From the NCBI GenBank assembly GCA_035772785.1, contig JAOCPU010000006.1:248001-312000 (forward strand): a stretch of DNA of 64,000 nucleotides, read 5' to 3'. The stretch's first letter is position 1, and each line of letters begins with the position of its first letter. The position numbers and the translations under genes were made by a program. The notes under the pieces are model-generated. The model made no database searches, was not told the DNA's origin, and saw only the letters and a program-made list of their open reading frames with translations. Below are positions 1-13,311 of this stretch, in pieces. The stretch is from Phlebiopsis flavidoalba (taxonomy: Eukaryota > Basidiomycota > Agaricomycetes > Polyporales > Phanerochaetaceae).

Positions 1-1449
1 GGGGGTCAAACGCCAGTGGGTATTGTAGCCCGAGACTCGCCTGTCTACTGTACCTCAGTTCTGGACAACAGGAGAATCTGTGTCCTAACTAACAAAGCTT
101 GCCTCGTGTGATGGACCCTTCTGAGGGCGCTGGTGGAGTATTCACTTCTCGGGATACAATCATAAGTAATAGCTCGGCCTCGGTCGTCGGGGGTCGACAC
201 TACAGCGCGTAGGTCATGTAGGTCAGCGATGGGGGTGATTGGGGGTTTACAACGGTCACGGCATGAAGTGGACATGGACAAGCTGAGGCTTCAAAGCCCC
301 CAGCGTAGCCTGCCTCGCGAAGGTATCCTTTGCAGCTTGCTTTCTGTGAGAGTGCTGATGGCGCCTCATCTTTACGGTTGACAGAGGACAAGGGTGGCCT
401 TGGTGTCGAGCGACGACAATCGTTTTTTGGCGGTCCTTCGGAAGGCCGAGATGCCTAGTTAGGGTGTCACGGCCTCTAAGTTACAGAGGTGAAAGGGACA
501 AGAGGACGCTTCCCGCTGGAGCCCATAGAACTCACGGCGGCTGGTACGCACTCCGGCCGAGGATTAACTAGTAATCCTACTGTTGAGAGTCGTCACGGGC
601 TCCGGAATGCCATGCGTGCCCCTCATGATGCCCTTACGACACTGTACCGCGCAGTGGACACGTGTTGCATCAGAGTACTCCGCTGGTCCAGCTGCGTGTA
701 AACCGTCTCCACCGAGCGAAGAAGCGTCGTCTTCAGCAAGGAGCAGTCTCCAGCTGAAATGGTGTGGGTCCAGCAGCTTCTGAAACAACAAGTAGCTGGA
801 GGCTGCCCCAGCCATTTACCCTTCGCGCCTGGGATGCTGCATGAACCATTATCACGCAATTTTGGTCTCTCTTGCATACTAATGCCCTCGTCCACAGCGG
901 CCATAGGTAGGTCCTGAGATGACAATCGGTTTCGGCTAGTACCCGAGAAAGCGATTCTTCTTCCGTGCGTCCACAGTCCATCCTCAAGGCTCGTCGAGCG
1001 CCGGAACAGTTCTACGTGTCCTCTTGTTGTCGCTAAGTTTGGTTGCCGAGCTTCTGGCCTCTTGCTCGCAGGACGACGGCATTGCCACGTCTCGCGCGAG
1101 GGTACGAATCGGTGCTGGAACGACCGCAAAGATGCGCGTGCGCGAGCCCGGCTTTACTCCGGCGCCAGTCGTGCTCGGCGCAAGAGCCGGGGGGGCGACG
1201 AAATCCGGGCTGCTCGCGGCGCGATCCGTATTCTTTCCTCAGCTTCCACGTTATACGTCGACGGCCATCGACGCGAGAGCTCGCTCAATCCTGCGCCTCC
1301 ACCCCTCCGCAATCATCTCTCGCCCTCTCCATCTCCATCTTCTCATATATAGCGCTCATATTCATCTGCTCGAGCTCTTCCAGGGACCCCGACTTGTGAG
1401 TCGGGTCTCCGTCTCGACGAGCTCTACAAAACAGTCATTCATTTTTATA
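1..1449. other. No confident gene; downstream flank of the DENN gene
   Basis: Open frames exist on both strands (for example 623-1129 minus and 1024-1917 plus) but none shows a domain, and they overlap each other in different frames. A TATA-like run (tcatatatag) lies at about 1346-1355 on the plus strand with no recognisable gene behind it. A run of 12 G lies at 1774-1785 inside the DENN gene. Confidence 0.3.
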
Positions 1450-4400
1450 AAATCAGGCGCTCATGAACCGCAACAGACAGGACCTAAACGGCTCTGTATG
1501 GGGGTTGTCCTTGGCCTTCTCCGCGGCGGTCAGCACGTAACATGCTCGACAGCCGCTTGCTCTCCTATCTGCTCCTTGTTGATCTTGGAGCGGAGGTCCT
1601 CGCCTCGGACGCTGAGCTTCTCTGGCGTACTGTCTCAACGGCCTATTATCAAACGTGACGAATTTTTGTCGCGCCACAGATCGGACTCCGTCATCAGGAA
1701 GTTGAGGCGGCGAGAGAGGCGACCGATCTTGTGTCTCCAGGGGGGGGTGGTCGTCGCGGCATCGAACGAACGCGGGGGGGGGGGGTGGCACGTTTCCGGA
1801 TGGACAGCTGGATATGCTGCTCGGCGGGGTCAGCCTGGGTGGCGGTCGCACGTGACTGTTCCGAATGATCTGATGCGCTTGAGCAACGAAGGCTTCTTCA
1901 TCTATAGTGGCATATAGTTAGCGTTTGTCCGCGCGCGGTAAGCTGGCATGTGTACCTTGTCTTGAAGGACACTATCGAATGCCTGAATAATCCTAGTTGA
2001 ATGCCACCACTCCGGAGGCTTGATCATATCAGCAACGGCGGTGGACGCCGCTCCCCTCTCTGGGCCTGGATCTTACACACGGGGCGGAAGCGACCAGCGG
2101 GGAAGGCCTCCTTGAACTCACTCGGAACGCAGTGATCGGGGTGTAATGAACATCGAACGCCGGAGAGGGATAAGAGCTTCTGCCGCCGGTATTTGTCACG
2201 CTGCTGCTTCGTGGAGACGCTTCCGGCGGGAGGCGAAGCGCAGTTGAGGTAGTTGATGTCACTATGCTGTCGCGATTTTAGTGGTGAGGCCGGCTACCAC
2301 CACAAAAAAGCACAGCAAAATACAACAGCAAAAAGGCAAACAAGCAAAGCGTAGGGCGGAAAACAAAAACAACACAACACAGCACAGGGGGCCAGCAGAG
2401 CAGCACAAACAAGGGGGGGGCCACAACACAGCAAGCAAGCTAGGGGCGTACTTACAGGTCGACAATACACACCTCGGACGGTGGGCGGATCGCGTAGCGG
2501 GCCTCAGTAGCAAGACCCATGATCCACGGATCCCGGGATCGTCGATGTAGATCCCCTTTGCGTCTCGCGAGTGAACAGTAGTTGAGCGCGGACGAATTCC
2601 ATTCCATCCTCGGAGCTCGACCAGGTACTGTCACTCGTCATGACGGCGATGCCCAGCATGGCTGGGTGTCGCGAAAGGAAAAACAGAATACGGCCGGTAG
2701 GTGATAGTGCAATCTACAAGAAGATGTGGTTGTGTCAGGGCCAACATTACGAGCTTATTGCAGGTGGACAAACTTAGCAAAAAACTTCTATTACCTCGCA
2801 TATAGTCAGGATGTTGTCAATGTTCAGGCACTTGAACAGCGGCCACATCGTAAAGTTGACATCAACCAGTCCCGGCAAAGTCAAGGCCACCTGGGAAGCG
2901 CGATACAACCTCTAGGCTGGTCTCTCTGACGAGTTATTACTTGACGCGGAAGAGGCGTCCAGGCGGACGAGCTCTCCTGGACGGGGCGCAGGGTGCGAGA
3001 GAATCTTGCTGATCTGCAGAGTGTGGGACTGCACGTCCTTGGAGAAGCGTGCCCACGACAAGGTCAAGTAGTCTCGCATTAGGTCGTAGAATAGGGAAGC
3101 GAGAAACCAAAGCTGAGGCAAGGTGCATTAGCCAATAACATAAACTTGGACTGTAAAGACACTTACTCAACGCGTAAGGTAGCCAGAAAACGGTGTCGCC
3201 AGGAAGGAATAGCGTGCTCTCTCGCCAGGTCCATGACCTGCCATACTAGCGACCTAATCATAGTCACTCTCACTAATCCCACCATCAATATCCGCGTCGG
3301 TCTCTCCTCCATCCAAGTCAGTCCTCAGCATCGGTGCCAGCGTTCCAAGGACCCTTTGACCGGGTCTTCTTCCTCGCCTGGTGCGTCGGGTCCATCGACT
3401 TGACACTGTGGCTACTCTTCGCCCGCTTGGACACCAAGCTGTTCGCGAGCTCTCCTTGCGCGCGCGGCTCGCCTCGAGCGTCTTGCGGATCGCCGTGGTG
3501 CGCTCGGCGTCGGCGTGCGACCAGACCCCGTGAGGCAGACACACCGTGGTACGTGACGGTGTTGTTGCTCGTCCCGCCGCCCGCTAACAGGGGGTCTTCA
3601 CGGTCGGGGACCCGCGAGGCCGCCTACTTCGGTGATGTATGCCCGTGGGGGCGAGAGAGGAGACTGGAGGAGGGCCCCAAGTACGCTGAGGAGGGGCGGG
3701 GTGTGGCGCACGGCCGAAGGGGTCGTCTGGAGGTATGAGTATGCGGGAAGGTTACGACGGAGGAGTGGGGGTCGGTCGTTGATGTGAGCACAGATGCACG
3801 CAGCAGGTCGGTTGATGCGGACGGTGCCAGCGGTGGTAGATGGTGCGGGGACGTTGAAAGTGAACGTGTGCACCGTCGAAAGCAGGCTGCAGAGTCGGAC
3901 GCGATGATTTCGACTTCACGAGGGAAGGAGAGCTAGGGTACATGTTAGACCGATGACCTCTGAAGACGGGCAAGTCCTCGGGACGCACCTTGAGCGATTT
4001 GGAGAGCATCTTGCCCACGTCCTGCTTGCTCAAATGCCCAGGACTTGCTAAAGACGGTGCTAGTCTCTTCAACCTTGCCCATTATACGCTTCCTTCTTTG
4101 CCACCACCCGCACGGGGCTCACGAGTACTGCCCAGCATCCTTCGGGTCGCCACATCTGCTTGAACTGAGCGCGCCGTCGCTGTGGTGAAGACCCAACAAC
4201 TGGAATCCGGGTCGGCAAGGGGTCCATGTATGCGGGCTTTTTGGCAAGAGCCAGAGACAACATAGAGAGACGCGAGGGGGGTTCGGCAACCCTTGTCTTC
4301 GTCCACCGAAGTGTGCGAGGTTGTCGAGTCGGGGTGAACGAGGCGCAGAGCGCACAGACGCGACGAGGACGCGCGATTGAGGGCAGGTATGGTGCTCCAT

Positions 4401-4764
4401 GCTCCTGCGGTGCTTGATACCGAGCACGTCTGGATGCCTTTGTCGCGGGGGCTACGATCTGGTTGGACTCTGACTGGGGCGGGTGGCGGTGCTCGACGCG
4501 TCACGTAGTCGGGCTCGTCCGTGCGAACTTAAAACTCGTCGCCGACTGCGCTTGCACTGGAAAATCGCCGCCGTGGTTGGATTCGGAGGTGGAGACCTTG
4601 AGATGGTTGATTGGGTGGAGCAAAATGGTGATGACTCGGCGTCAGGCGCAGGAATAGCTCGGCTGGGCGCTGTGTATCCTGACTGCCAGGACACGGAGGC
4701 TGCTCGGGACGGTTGGCGTGACTGCTGGCATGGGGCGCGTACTTGTGCTGAGACATCGCAGTAG
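1450..4764 (-). CDS. DENN-domain protein (Rab GEF type), frame broken by indels
   Basis: DENN proteins are guanine-nucleotide exchange factors for Rab GTPases at membranes. The core is in 2.45-2.85 kb on the minus strand. It reads CLNIDNILTICE, then across an intron ALSPTGRILFFSRHPAMLG and VELRGWNGI, then PWIMGLATEARYAIRPP and VCIVDL. That is the shape of a central DENN domain, where the 'fast-forward to the next reader' segment SRHPAMLG is typical. After an intron ending near 2267 follow KQQRDKYRRQKLL, EFKEAFPAGRFRPVCKIQA, KPPEWWHSTRIIQAFDSVLQDK and, after another intron, KKPSLLKRI and a charged helical tail. The N-terminal part (3.2-4.76 kb) is proline- and serine-rich with SKQDVGKMLSKSLKVRPEDLPVFRGH and SVKSMDPTHQARKKTRSKG, and I join it by position only. 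Both ends are uncertain: the start is the Met at 4764, and no clean stop is seen near 1450. The DENN assignment itself is from family memory. Confidence 0.6.
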
Positions 4765-6000
4765 GTTGGATTTCTCGGGTGTGCTTGAAGGATAGTGCTT
4801 GTGTGTAGAAGGCCGTCGGCCGTGTTCGCACGTCACTCGTCCGGCGAGGTCGTTCAGAAAGGAAGCGGGAGCGGTCATGCGGTCGGTATGGGCGAAGTGG
4901 GGGGGTTGTGTGGCGCGGACTGCGTCGTCGTAGGACGGGCGCGAGGTTGCCCAACCATGGTAAATTTTGGCGGTAAAAGTCCGCCGGTGAGCAGGAGGAG
5001 GAGCAGATTAATTTTTTTTTTTTTAAAACGCGTTGGATGTCGGGCGAGGAGTATGGAAGAAAAGAGGGTGGGGAGGCCGGCGGCCGTGGAGGAGGGACGA
5101 AAGGGACAGAAAGAAGGAGAGAGGAGGACAAGGTGGGCGTTTGCGTCGAGGGCCTCACGGTGGACGCGCAGGGCCCGCTCGCTTCGACGACGACATTCGA
5201 CACACATTTCTGCAAAACACGTCTCCCGGCATCACTCGCTTCTCGCCCACATCACGCGCGGAAAAATGCTAGTCCACGTCTCCACTTCTGATCTCTCCCT
5301 CCCTCCCACCCACCAGGGACGCTCATTTCCCAGTCTCTTTCCCAGCCTCGAGGCTACTCAACGCGTCCACAAAGCGACGCCCACCGCCCGATCGCCAACC
5401 AAATGTGCCTCCGCAGCGATACCCCGCATTTCCATTTCCGGGAGATTCCCCACAACGCCCCGTGATGCACCCACAACGCCGAGTGCCGTTGTCAAGCGCA
5501 ACGAGGCGCCGACGCGACATGATAGCGACATTCCCTCCCAAACATCGAGCCATCCAGCAACCCCTTTGTTCTGCATGCGGGCAAACCTGCTCACACCATA
5601 TAGCACTTTCTGTTGTTTCTGCTTCGCGGGCATGTGATGCTCGCACTCTTAGTGTGCCTCGAAACTCAAAATTTCTTCTGTATTCAATGATCACCTGGAC
5701 CCTACGCCACGGACGCCCCGGCGATTCCGCCGTGCCATGTTGTGATCGCCGAGCGCTGGTCGGGCAGCTGCTCCTCGTGGAGTACGTACCGCGAACACAG
5801 TCCCAGGATGAAGCATATGATGTGGTATCTCGCGTTTATTCTTTGGCCAGCTGTTGCACTATTAGCAACACCTTCGACGGGATGTTCAAAGTGGTGTACG
5901 CTACAAAGTAGTACCGTTTTGACCGGAGGACTCAGAAGTCGTCGTCCCTGACTGGAGTCAACGGCGAGACGTCACCCTAATATTTTAGTGTTTTAATTAT
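4765..6000. other. Intergenic stretch upstream of the DENN gene, with an unassigned ORF
   Basis: This covers the probable promoter of the DENN gene, including a T run at about 5010-5021 and a purine-rich plus strand at 5030-5130. A 168-codon plus-strand ORF (5405-5911) is open but arginine- and proline-rich, with no domain I know, and a second ORF overlaps it. It may be the 5' part of a divergent gene or chance. Confidence 0.3.
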
Positions 6001-7190
6001 CGACTGGCTGACGAGCGGTTAAACACGCTATAGTGGCGTTTTTGGCTGACGACCAGATCCCTTCCCCGAGCACTCTGTAGGACGTCTGCGTGCTACGAAC
6101 CTTCACCCACTCCTTTGCGACGTGACATTCGGCCAAGCTTCATGCCCTGCTCGCCCTCGTGTCAGCTCGCACCCGCAGCTTCGTCTTGATGAAGATTGAG
6201 CCTTTTTCCAGTCCGACCTTGGACTCGTTGTCGACATCGTTCTCGGCAATTAGGATAAAAGCTACAGGTACTTATAGTACCAATAAGGAATCAGTCGCAG
6301 CAGTTCACCAAGGCAGCCGTTTATCAAAGTGACATACCGATGGAGAATCGCAAGGACCATCATCCGCCCCTAGTTCGATATCAGCGACCTGGCCCACCTT
6401 GTCTCTCTACGCGGTCGTCGATTGTGATGATCTTGCGTTTTTCGAGTGCGCGCGCCACACGACTAAACGCGAGATTGGTTTTTTCGTCGCCCATAATCAG
6501 CCCGTAGGCAAAAATTGTCGGCGCAAACCGCCGAGCCGTACCGCACCGTGTGCAGTGGCGACGTCCCATCGGAACTGGTGAAGAAGCCTCTAGAACGACT
6601 ATGTCAATACCCGTGTATTCTACCGTCTGGTCGTCGTCCATGCTAGAGCTTGCTCTCGGGTCTCCTCCTGTCTGTTCTCTCAAAGTAATTTTGAGGGTAT
6701 TTGCTGTCGGGAGACTTGTTTTGTATAAGGACTGCCCGGAGATGATACGAGTCTGTGGCACTCTGTGGCTAGATTCTAGCATCAAAGATTGGCCAGCAGA
6801 GCTTAGCTCGGGACGTTGAAACCGATTGGACATCAGTCCTTCTTGGCACAAGCTCTTCAAGTTTTTATTCTTGAAGATAACTTCAGAATGTCAGCATATA
6901 GTTTCGTGTGATCAATGAGACTGTATGTCACGATCAGGGCGTCCGAAGCATCCACTCCTCAATAAATATTGGCTCGAGCTGCTGCACTCTGGGCAGTGAG
7001 CGCAGCCTTGACGTAAGTGGGACGAAAGTTGCCACGTGCAGAGACGCCCTTGAGCTGTACCGCGTCCCGAAATGGTAGCACACCCCGCCAACCTGGACAC
7101 GACCACTGACAATGTTCAGGTCGGTTGCAAGCGACCCACACATATCTATTCCCCCTCGGGATCACAGTCGGACTTCTAAGCATCATTTGT
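6000..7190 (-). CDS. Conserved-looking protein of unknown function
   Basis: I do not recognise this gene. The longest clean piece is a 159-codon minus-strand frame (6381-6860). It has protein-like composition and segments such as RVPQTRIISGQSLYKTSLPTANTLK, a short acidic stretch (SSSMDDDQTVEYTGIDIV) and FAYGLIMGDEKTNLAFSRVARALEKRKIITIDDRVE. Downstream, another piece (about 6160-6250) reads ENDVDNESKVGLEKGSIFIK after a plausible intron. Upstream, DALIVTYSLIDHTKLYADILKLSSRIK lies at about 6860-6950. Together they suggest a soluble alpha-helical protein of roughly 250-300 residues with two or three introns. Ends are guesses. No catalytic motif is seen. Confidence 0.4.
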
Positions 7191-7299
7191 CCAATCCCTA
7201 GGCCTCACAATCCCAACGCAAGAGCCATGTACAGAATCAGGCGTTTGCCAGGAGTCTGAGCGGAAAGTAGAGCATCGCCGCCAGCCGTGAGTTACACAG

Positions 7300-8700
7300 C
7301 TGTCTTGTGACGCGTTCATTATTCGCTCACACGCTTCTCGAACCCACAAGCCTCATGTATGGTTGACTAGGCTTTGGTACGTACCATGTCACTCCAAGTC
7401 GCTTCTCTTGTTTCATTGGTGTTCTAGGCATCTTCATATCATACCAACCTCTTCGGGTCTATATTCCGGAATCGCTTCCTTTCCCCGTGCGTGTAGACAT
7501 CCCTCGCACCACGCTCGCGAGCAGTTATCAGTTGCTATGGAACGCCTTCTTTGCTCGTCTCACTTCTGGAGCGACGTCCGTTCTTCTCTCACGTGGGTAG
7601 AGGTCCTTAGCACTCTATGCATTTGCCGGACATTTGGTGCTTTACGTCCTCATCGCCGTGTTTTGGATATCGTCCCTCGAGCCCGACACACATTCACTGG
7701 AGGATCCTACTGGCCTTGTTCAAACCGACCAGCCTCATAGTCTAACTTCTCGCTGCTAGGAGTGTTCACGCTGGTGTCCCTAATCATTGTAAGTTCCAAC
7801 AAATACCATTACCATTCTAACCGCACTAAAAAACGAGAATTCAGGACACACGCAAGTCGAATATTATCTCCTCTGGCCGCCTATTGCTCTGCCCGAAGAC
7901 ACGCCTCCCCTGTCACCCTCTACTAGTCCCTCATGTTGACCCCCACACCCTTTCACAATCCTGACGACGGCAACAATCCCCAACTCTACTGCGGACTTCG
8001 TCCATGACGATCACACGAAGGAGCGGTCACCCTTGATCGACCCGAAGACCTCCCGCGCGTCATCTTTGTCCCCTCCCGCCTCTCTATCGTCATGCCTGTT
8101 CCTCATCAAAACACTCCGCTTTTTCATAGCAATCGTCATATGCCCCTCACCTTTTCCGGGGACAAATCATCTCCGGAATGTGTCTGCTCATAGCTAAGAG
8201 CGGCGCTTCGAGTTACTTGTTCTGACAATTGGTCGGGTGATAACCAATTCTGGAGATGGCAGGGCTTGGATGTTGGTTCATTGGGCTGGGTGTATGCGCG
8301 TTATTACAAACTGTGGTATATGCACAAGAGTCTTGTGTTGGCCGACCCAACCCTCGTATTTGCCCTCGTAAGTTCTCCCTGTCTTCTCTACGGCATTGGT
8401 GAAGTGTCATATAATTAAACTATTTTAACCAGTCGCATTCTGCTTCTATAACCTCTCCTCCATCATCAATGGCTTGGTCTACTTCGATCAATTCTCGATG
8501 CTGTCTACTACACATCTTCTCTGCTGGTAATGTTAGGGATGGCGGTTCTACTCGCGGGCGTATGGGATAGTGTCATTCCCTCCGATGTGGTACACATAGA
8601 ATTGACCTGTCCACATGGGACGAGTCTGCGGAGGGGTCGGGAGTTGTAGAGGACGAGATTCACGAGTCGTATGAAGACGAGCCCTTACCAATGGCAGGTT
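7300..8700 (+). CDS. Probable multi-pass membrane protein, unidentified
   Basis: Several hydrophobic stretches follow one another on the plus strand when frames are joined across small indels. They include FSCFIGVLGIFISYQPLRVYIPESLPFPVRV, then SSYQLLWNAFFARLTSGATSVLLSR and RSLALYAFAGHLVLYVLIAVFWISSLEPD (about 7390-7710). Later come WGWVYARYYKLWYMHKS-like text near 8280 and VMLGMAVLLAGVWDSVIPSD near 8530-8580. This pattern fits an integral membrane protein with at least four segments. I cannot name the family; a nuclear-envelope or Golgi membrane protein is possible. The proline-rich, GC-rich stretch at 8.7-9.3 kb may be its tail. Start and end are not fixed. Confidence 0.35.
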
Positions 8701-9900
8701 CACCTCATCCTCGGGACGAAGAAAAGATAATCGGGCTCGGAAAGAGTCTCAGCCCCTGTCTCACGAGACAGAAGAGACCAGTGTCACAGCCACCACTACT
8801 AGTTGACTTGACCCCTCAACCTTCCGACTACGAGCAGCAGCAGCCCGCCCCACAAAACCAACTCAGTCACCAACAGAAGAGTCCCTGCCTTCACCCACAC
8901 GAAGCGGTCCACATTCACGGCGCCAAAACCGACTCTGCACTTCTTTCTTCACATTACGGCAGACCACCCACCCTCTCATCCACGCACGCACCATATACCC
9001 CCCACAGCGCGACTCGCCGACAAGGTTCCGCTACCGTCCGTCCCACGTCTCAACACACGCGCACCACAGCAACACCCTGGGCCCCCTCGGAAACTCGCCG
9101 CGGCACGGCTTCCCAGGGCACGTCCACCACCCGCTCTCGCCTGGCGCGCCGAGCGGGTTCAGCATCCGGCTCTAGCCCGTGAGCCCGGGCTTCTCGCTCG
9201 TGCCCACCGAGCGGCTCGGCCGCCGGCTGGGCGCGTGACGAGCCTGAGCAGCGTCGACGCTGCGGACGTGTTCGCGCCGACGACACGCATGTGCGCCCAC
9301 CCCCCGGGCGGCGTGAGTCAGGTGATCAGCGATGGGAGCCGAAAGCAGCCTTGCGAGGAGCGTCTCGGAGGGTGCCCGAGGGTGAGGCGGGGATGTTGAG
9401 GCGCAGCCCGAAGGGGGAGCACAGGTGGGGTGAGGAGACGCGCGAGAGCAGCCTGCCGTGGGCGCGAGGGGGCGTAGGGTGGAAGTGGCTTTCTGGAATC
9501 CTCGGCATTCAGGAGGAGATGATACCTCACATACACTGGCATTCGATTTGTTATCTTACGGACATGTACACATCATACCTTACTGCAAGAGCCGTGTCTC
9601 TTGCCAATTGGACTAAGTTATAAGCCTGTTGGCTGCGCCCTCAGGACCCTCCTCGCTGCCCAGCACCCTCGTCACCTTGCACTCAGATGGTGTCTCTAGG
9701 AGATCTTGCCTCGAATGTGGTATTTTGATAGCATTTGATCAAGCACTTGGACAATAATTTGCGAGTAATTGTCTACATTGTGATACTTATACACTTGAGC
9801 AAAAGAGTGCGCTATTATACACGCCTACTATATCATTTGTTGGCGGGTTATGGCCGATTTCCATACCTATATATAATCCAAATTTTTTGTGTTTCAGAAC
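8701..9900. other. GC-rich low-complexity stretch, then AT-richer 3' flank of HSP104
   Basis: From 8691 to 9480 several frames are open on both strands only because the DNA is GC-rich (Pro, Arg, Ser, Ala). No domain is seen. From 9500 to 9900 the sequence is AT-richer and holds no gene; it is the likely 3' flank of HSP104. Confidence 0.3.
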
Positions 9901-12900
9901 TCAGTCCATCTCTTTCAATCTCGATATCGTCGTCACCTCATCGATATCCATGTAGTCGGTCTTACTGCCCTCGTGGTTGGGAACAATGACCAGACGGTTA
10001 TGTGGACCATCGAACGTTCAACCCTAATGGTCTCGCGGGCAGAATCTGCTCCGAGAGCAGCATGACGCTGAGCGGGTTGAGGAGCTCAGTCTGGATAGCG
10101 CTGGTTCAGCGGGCGTGCGCCATATTGCGGAGAGTACCCGCTCAAGAGCAGAGGTACTGCTTTGCCTGGTCGTCTGTGACCGCAAAGCGTCATCTTCTGA
10201 TCGGCGATCGGCGCTGCTGTACTTCGGCGAGACGAATTGTCGACGATCTTGAGGATGTTTCGCTGTGAAAGTGCACGCTAGGAGACCACGAGTCAGTAAG
10301 GCTGTAGAACAGAACTCGGGAGAATGTGATTCTATCACATATATGACGCCCATTTTCGTAGAAGGTGATAAAAAACGGTTGATAAATTCGGGAGGGAAAA
10401 ATGGACCCAACCCGAATTGTATCCATGACAAGTTGAAACCGGGGAGGTGGCAGGCTTGACGAGTGGGGCCCATCGCCCCATGTCGTTGAGATTATACGCC
10501 CGGTCCTTTTCGGCACCGACGAGTTGCTGGACAATCATGATGATGAATAGTTGTGATTGCAGGCTGGAATGTCCCGACGACTCGGTTCTCCTGGCATTTG
10601 ACGATTGCGGGTCAGACGGCTCGTCCGTTCGAGGACACTGCAGGAAGATGCTGTGATTAAACCATGAACTCCCGTCGCCGCCTTCTCAATTCCTCATCGA
10701 TGTAGAGTCACGAATCCCGAAGTAGGGCTTGCGTCGAAATGTACTCGGTGAGCTGACCGCCTTGGTCGTGGCCACAACATTAGCCCGTATGGGGAGCCTA
10801 TGAGAACGGTAAGAGATCGAGTGCTTTTCAGAGTACTCGGAGCCGTCGATGTACGAATCATGGCGTCCGGGCGAATCGAAGAATACCTGGGCGAAGCTGA
10901 TTGAAGAAACAGACGCAGGTCAGCCTCAATGTCAAAAATGAACTACACTAATTGAAACACTTACAGATTTTCGTCATCAGGGTCTTACCCGTACCGGATG
11001 GGCCAGCGAAAAGGAAGCCTTGCAATAGGGCGGTTGGAGTTTGCGCAGGCCACTTGCTGCCTGAGTCGTATTAGCATTGGTCAAAGCACCGCCTTTGACC
11101 GCTTCGGGCTGGAACGACGACACTTGTTCCGCGAGGATCTATTGTTCTCATCTTCAGGAGCTTCTCCTTCTCCGTGCCTCATAAGACGAGTGACGGGAAT
11201 GTTGGTCCAGCGAGCACGCAATCTCGGCGATCTGCCTGCTGTGGTAACGGTGTTCAACTACCTCTCCTGGGCCTGCTACTGACGCCCGTTTTGGCTTCAA
11301 GTTGTTTTCGAGACGGGGACTGAAGGTCGGGCAATGCAATAGTATCGGAGGTCAGAGGCATGTCCGCGAGATCATACCGACGCTCAGCTTCGTCAGCCTT
11401 GGCCTTGAGCTCGTCGATTTTCCTGCGAAACGTTGTTGACTTCCTCGCCACGGGACTTCTCCGCCTCATACGCAGCCATGAGCGGTGAGAGTTGGTCGTC
11501 GACGTCCCGCGATTGGCTTTGCGTGCGAGCTTGAGACCGCTCTTGGTTGGACGCTTCGCTCCTTTCTCGCACGCTCGAGGGCGTGGATCTCGACTTCGAG
11601 CTCGAGCTTGCGCCGCTGGAGCTTGTCGATGGCATTCGTAGGGAGCGGTCTCACGAGTTTTACACGCACGCTATGAGATGCAATCGTTATCGCCACCTTA
11701 CAATGGCAGCAAAAATTCTCCATGGCTTACCTAGCACAAGCCTCATCAACCAAGTCGATGGCAGAATTCGGGAGAGACGTTCTCGACGTGAGATAACGAT
11801 GTGCGAGGGTCGCGGCTTGGATGAGGGTCCACCATCGAGAATGCAGAGACACCATGGTGAGACTTCGTACTTTTTTCACGGATACCACGAAGGATGCTGA
11901 TCGTTTTTCGGTGACGCTGGGCTCGTTGACAAGGACTTGGGCGAACCTCGACGTTCAAGGGCGGCGTCCTTTTTCCGATGTAAGCTCTGTGATTGCGGTA
12001 TTCCGTCGAGAGTCGTTGCGCCGATGCAACGGAGCTCTGAGCACTGCACGGCTATGTAGAGGCTTGAATAGCCGTTGGCTGCATCCACATTGCCGCCCTC
12101 GTTATGGCGCATTAATAGAAACCCTCGGACCGCTAAGCCGGCACATGATGAGGTGCAACTCGTCGATGAAGAGGATGACTTGCCGTTGCCGATCTTTCAG
12201 ACAGCCTTTTTCTCAATCTCGTTGAGAACAGACTTGATACGTCTCCTCGTATTCCACCCTTGTACTTTGGCACCGGCCATGAGCGCGGCCCATGTCCAGG
12301 GAGTACAAACGGCAGATGAGGGAAGCGGGAACGTCGCGGTTTGACGATACGCTGCGCAAGTCCTTCTCCGCGATAGAAGTCAATTTGCCTACACCGGGCT
12401 CACCGATTAGGACCACTGGATTATTCTTTGTCTAAGGAAGTTATGTTTAGCGACGGGGGACGTAGAGTCAGGGACTAAATGCAATCTCACCTTCGGCAGA
12501 GAATACGGGAAATAGCCACGTTTCTAATTTCATTGTCACGGTTTCCAATGACCGGGGTTTTTTTTCGATCTTCCCTGTCCTGCAGCCAGCGCAGTACAGG
12601 TCCGTGGCGTACTTGTAAGGTGCGTCGAAGCCCTGCTCCGCGTTCTTTGCTGTCCCACCGTCGGCTACCCCGACCAAGTTTTTGCATCGATATGCGTCTG
12701 TGAGGGCAGCCTCACGCTTACTTTCCCGCCTCCTTGAGCACGGGCGTACTATGGATGGGTCTTTGAGGACAGCTAGTAGAAGATGATCTTGGGCGATGTA
12801 AGAGTCGTGGGCATCATCTTCTGGAGCGGGACTGGGCTTCCCCGGAAGGACCTTCGTAGCGGCAGAGCTGAGAGAGATATCATCAGGGGGAGGCGATTGG

Positions 12901-13311
12901 GAGGGTAGGCGAGACAATAAATCTTCTGCAATGCGCGTTGCACGAGCACCGTACCGAAAATGTATGAGCAACCCTCAGTGAAAGATTGAATGAAAGTGAG
13001 CACTGTTACCGGGTCACTACCGCTTTTTCTGCAAAAACTACGGACGTACGAAGAGGGAGTTTCCGGCTAACTCTGGCCAAGCAACCCTGTCCAGCACCCT
13101 CATTAAGTGGGCTTGCAGTGCAAAATTTGCAATCGTGTGCTGGTTGGATTCTACTAAAACAAAGCAAGTCAGCACACCTTGGATGATGTATGTATGACCT
13201 CTACGCGAAACGTACCTTGAGAGGTGAGCATAGTCCTTTTGCAATCTGCACTGCAGACCACGTAAGGGTCTCCTGAGTCTTGTCCGTGAAAATCCATTCC
13301 AGAGATGCCAT
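9901..13311 (-). CDS. HSP104: Hsp104/ClpB-type protein disaggregase
   Basis: This AAA+ hexamer unfolds and extracts proteins from aggregates in the cytosol with Hsp70. The start is the ATG at 13,311-13,309 (MASLEWIFTDKTQETL), which matches the usual N-domain opening. Visible in order are NPVVLIGEPGVGK (first Walker A, about 12.39 kb), IEKDAALERR (about 11.97 kb) and then the coiled middle domain DKLQRRKLELEVEIHALER and KIDELKAKADEAERRYDLA (11.4-11.65 kb). These are followed by VTRLMRHGEGEAPED (about 11.18 kb), a second Walker A region near 10.98 kb and GYSPQYGARPLN (sensor-2 motif GARPL, about 10.1 kb). The C-terminus MDIDEVTTISRLKEMD stops at 9901-9903. Introns and many small indels break the frame. 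The expected length, about 900 residues, fits the 3.4 kb span. It is divergent from NDUFS6. Confidence 0.92.

Noticed and set aside
1024..1917. 297-codon plus-strand ORF
   Set aside because: Overlaps the 3' part of the DENN gene on the other strand, has no domain and an arginine/serine-rich composition expected of a shadow frame in GC-rich DNA.
8691..9182. 163-codon proline/threonine-rich plus-strand ORF
   Set aside because: All frames are open over GC-rich low-complexity DNA and no conserved block is seen; may be the tail of the upstream gene but not supportable alone.
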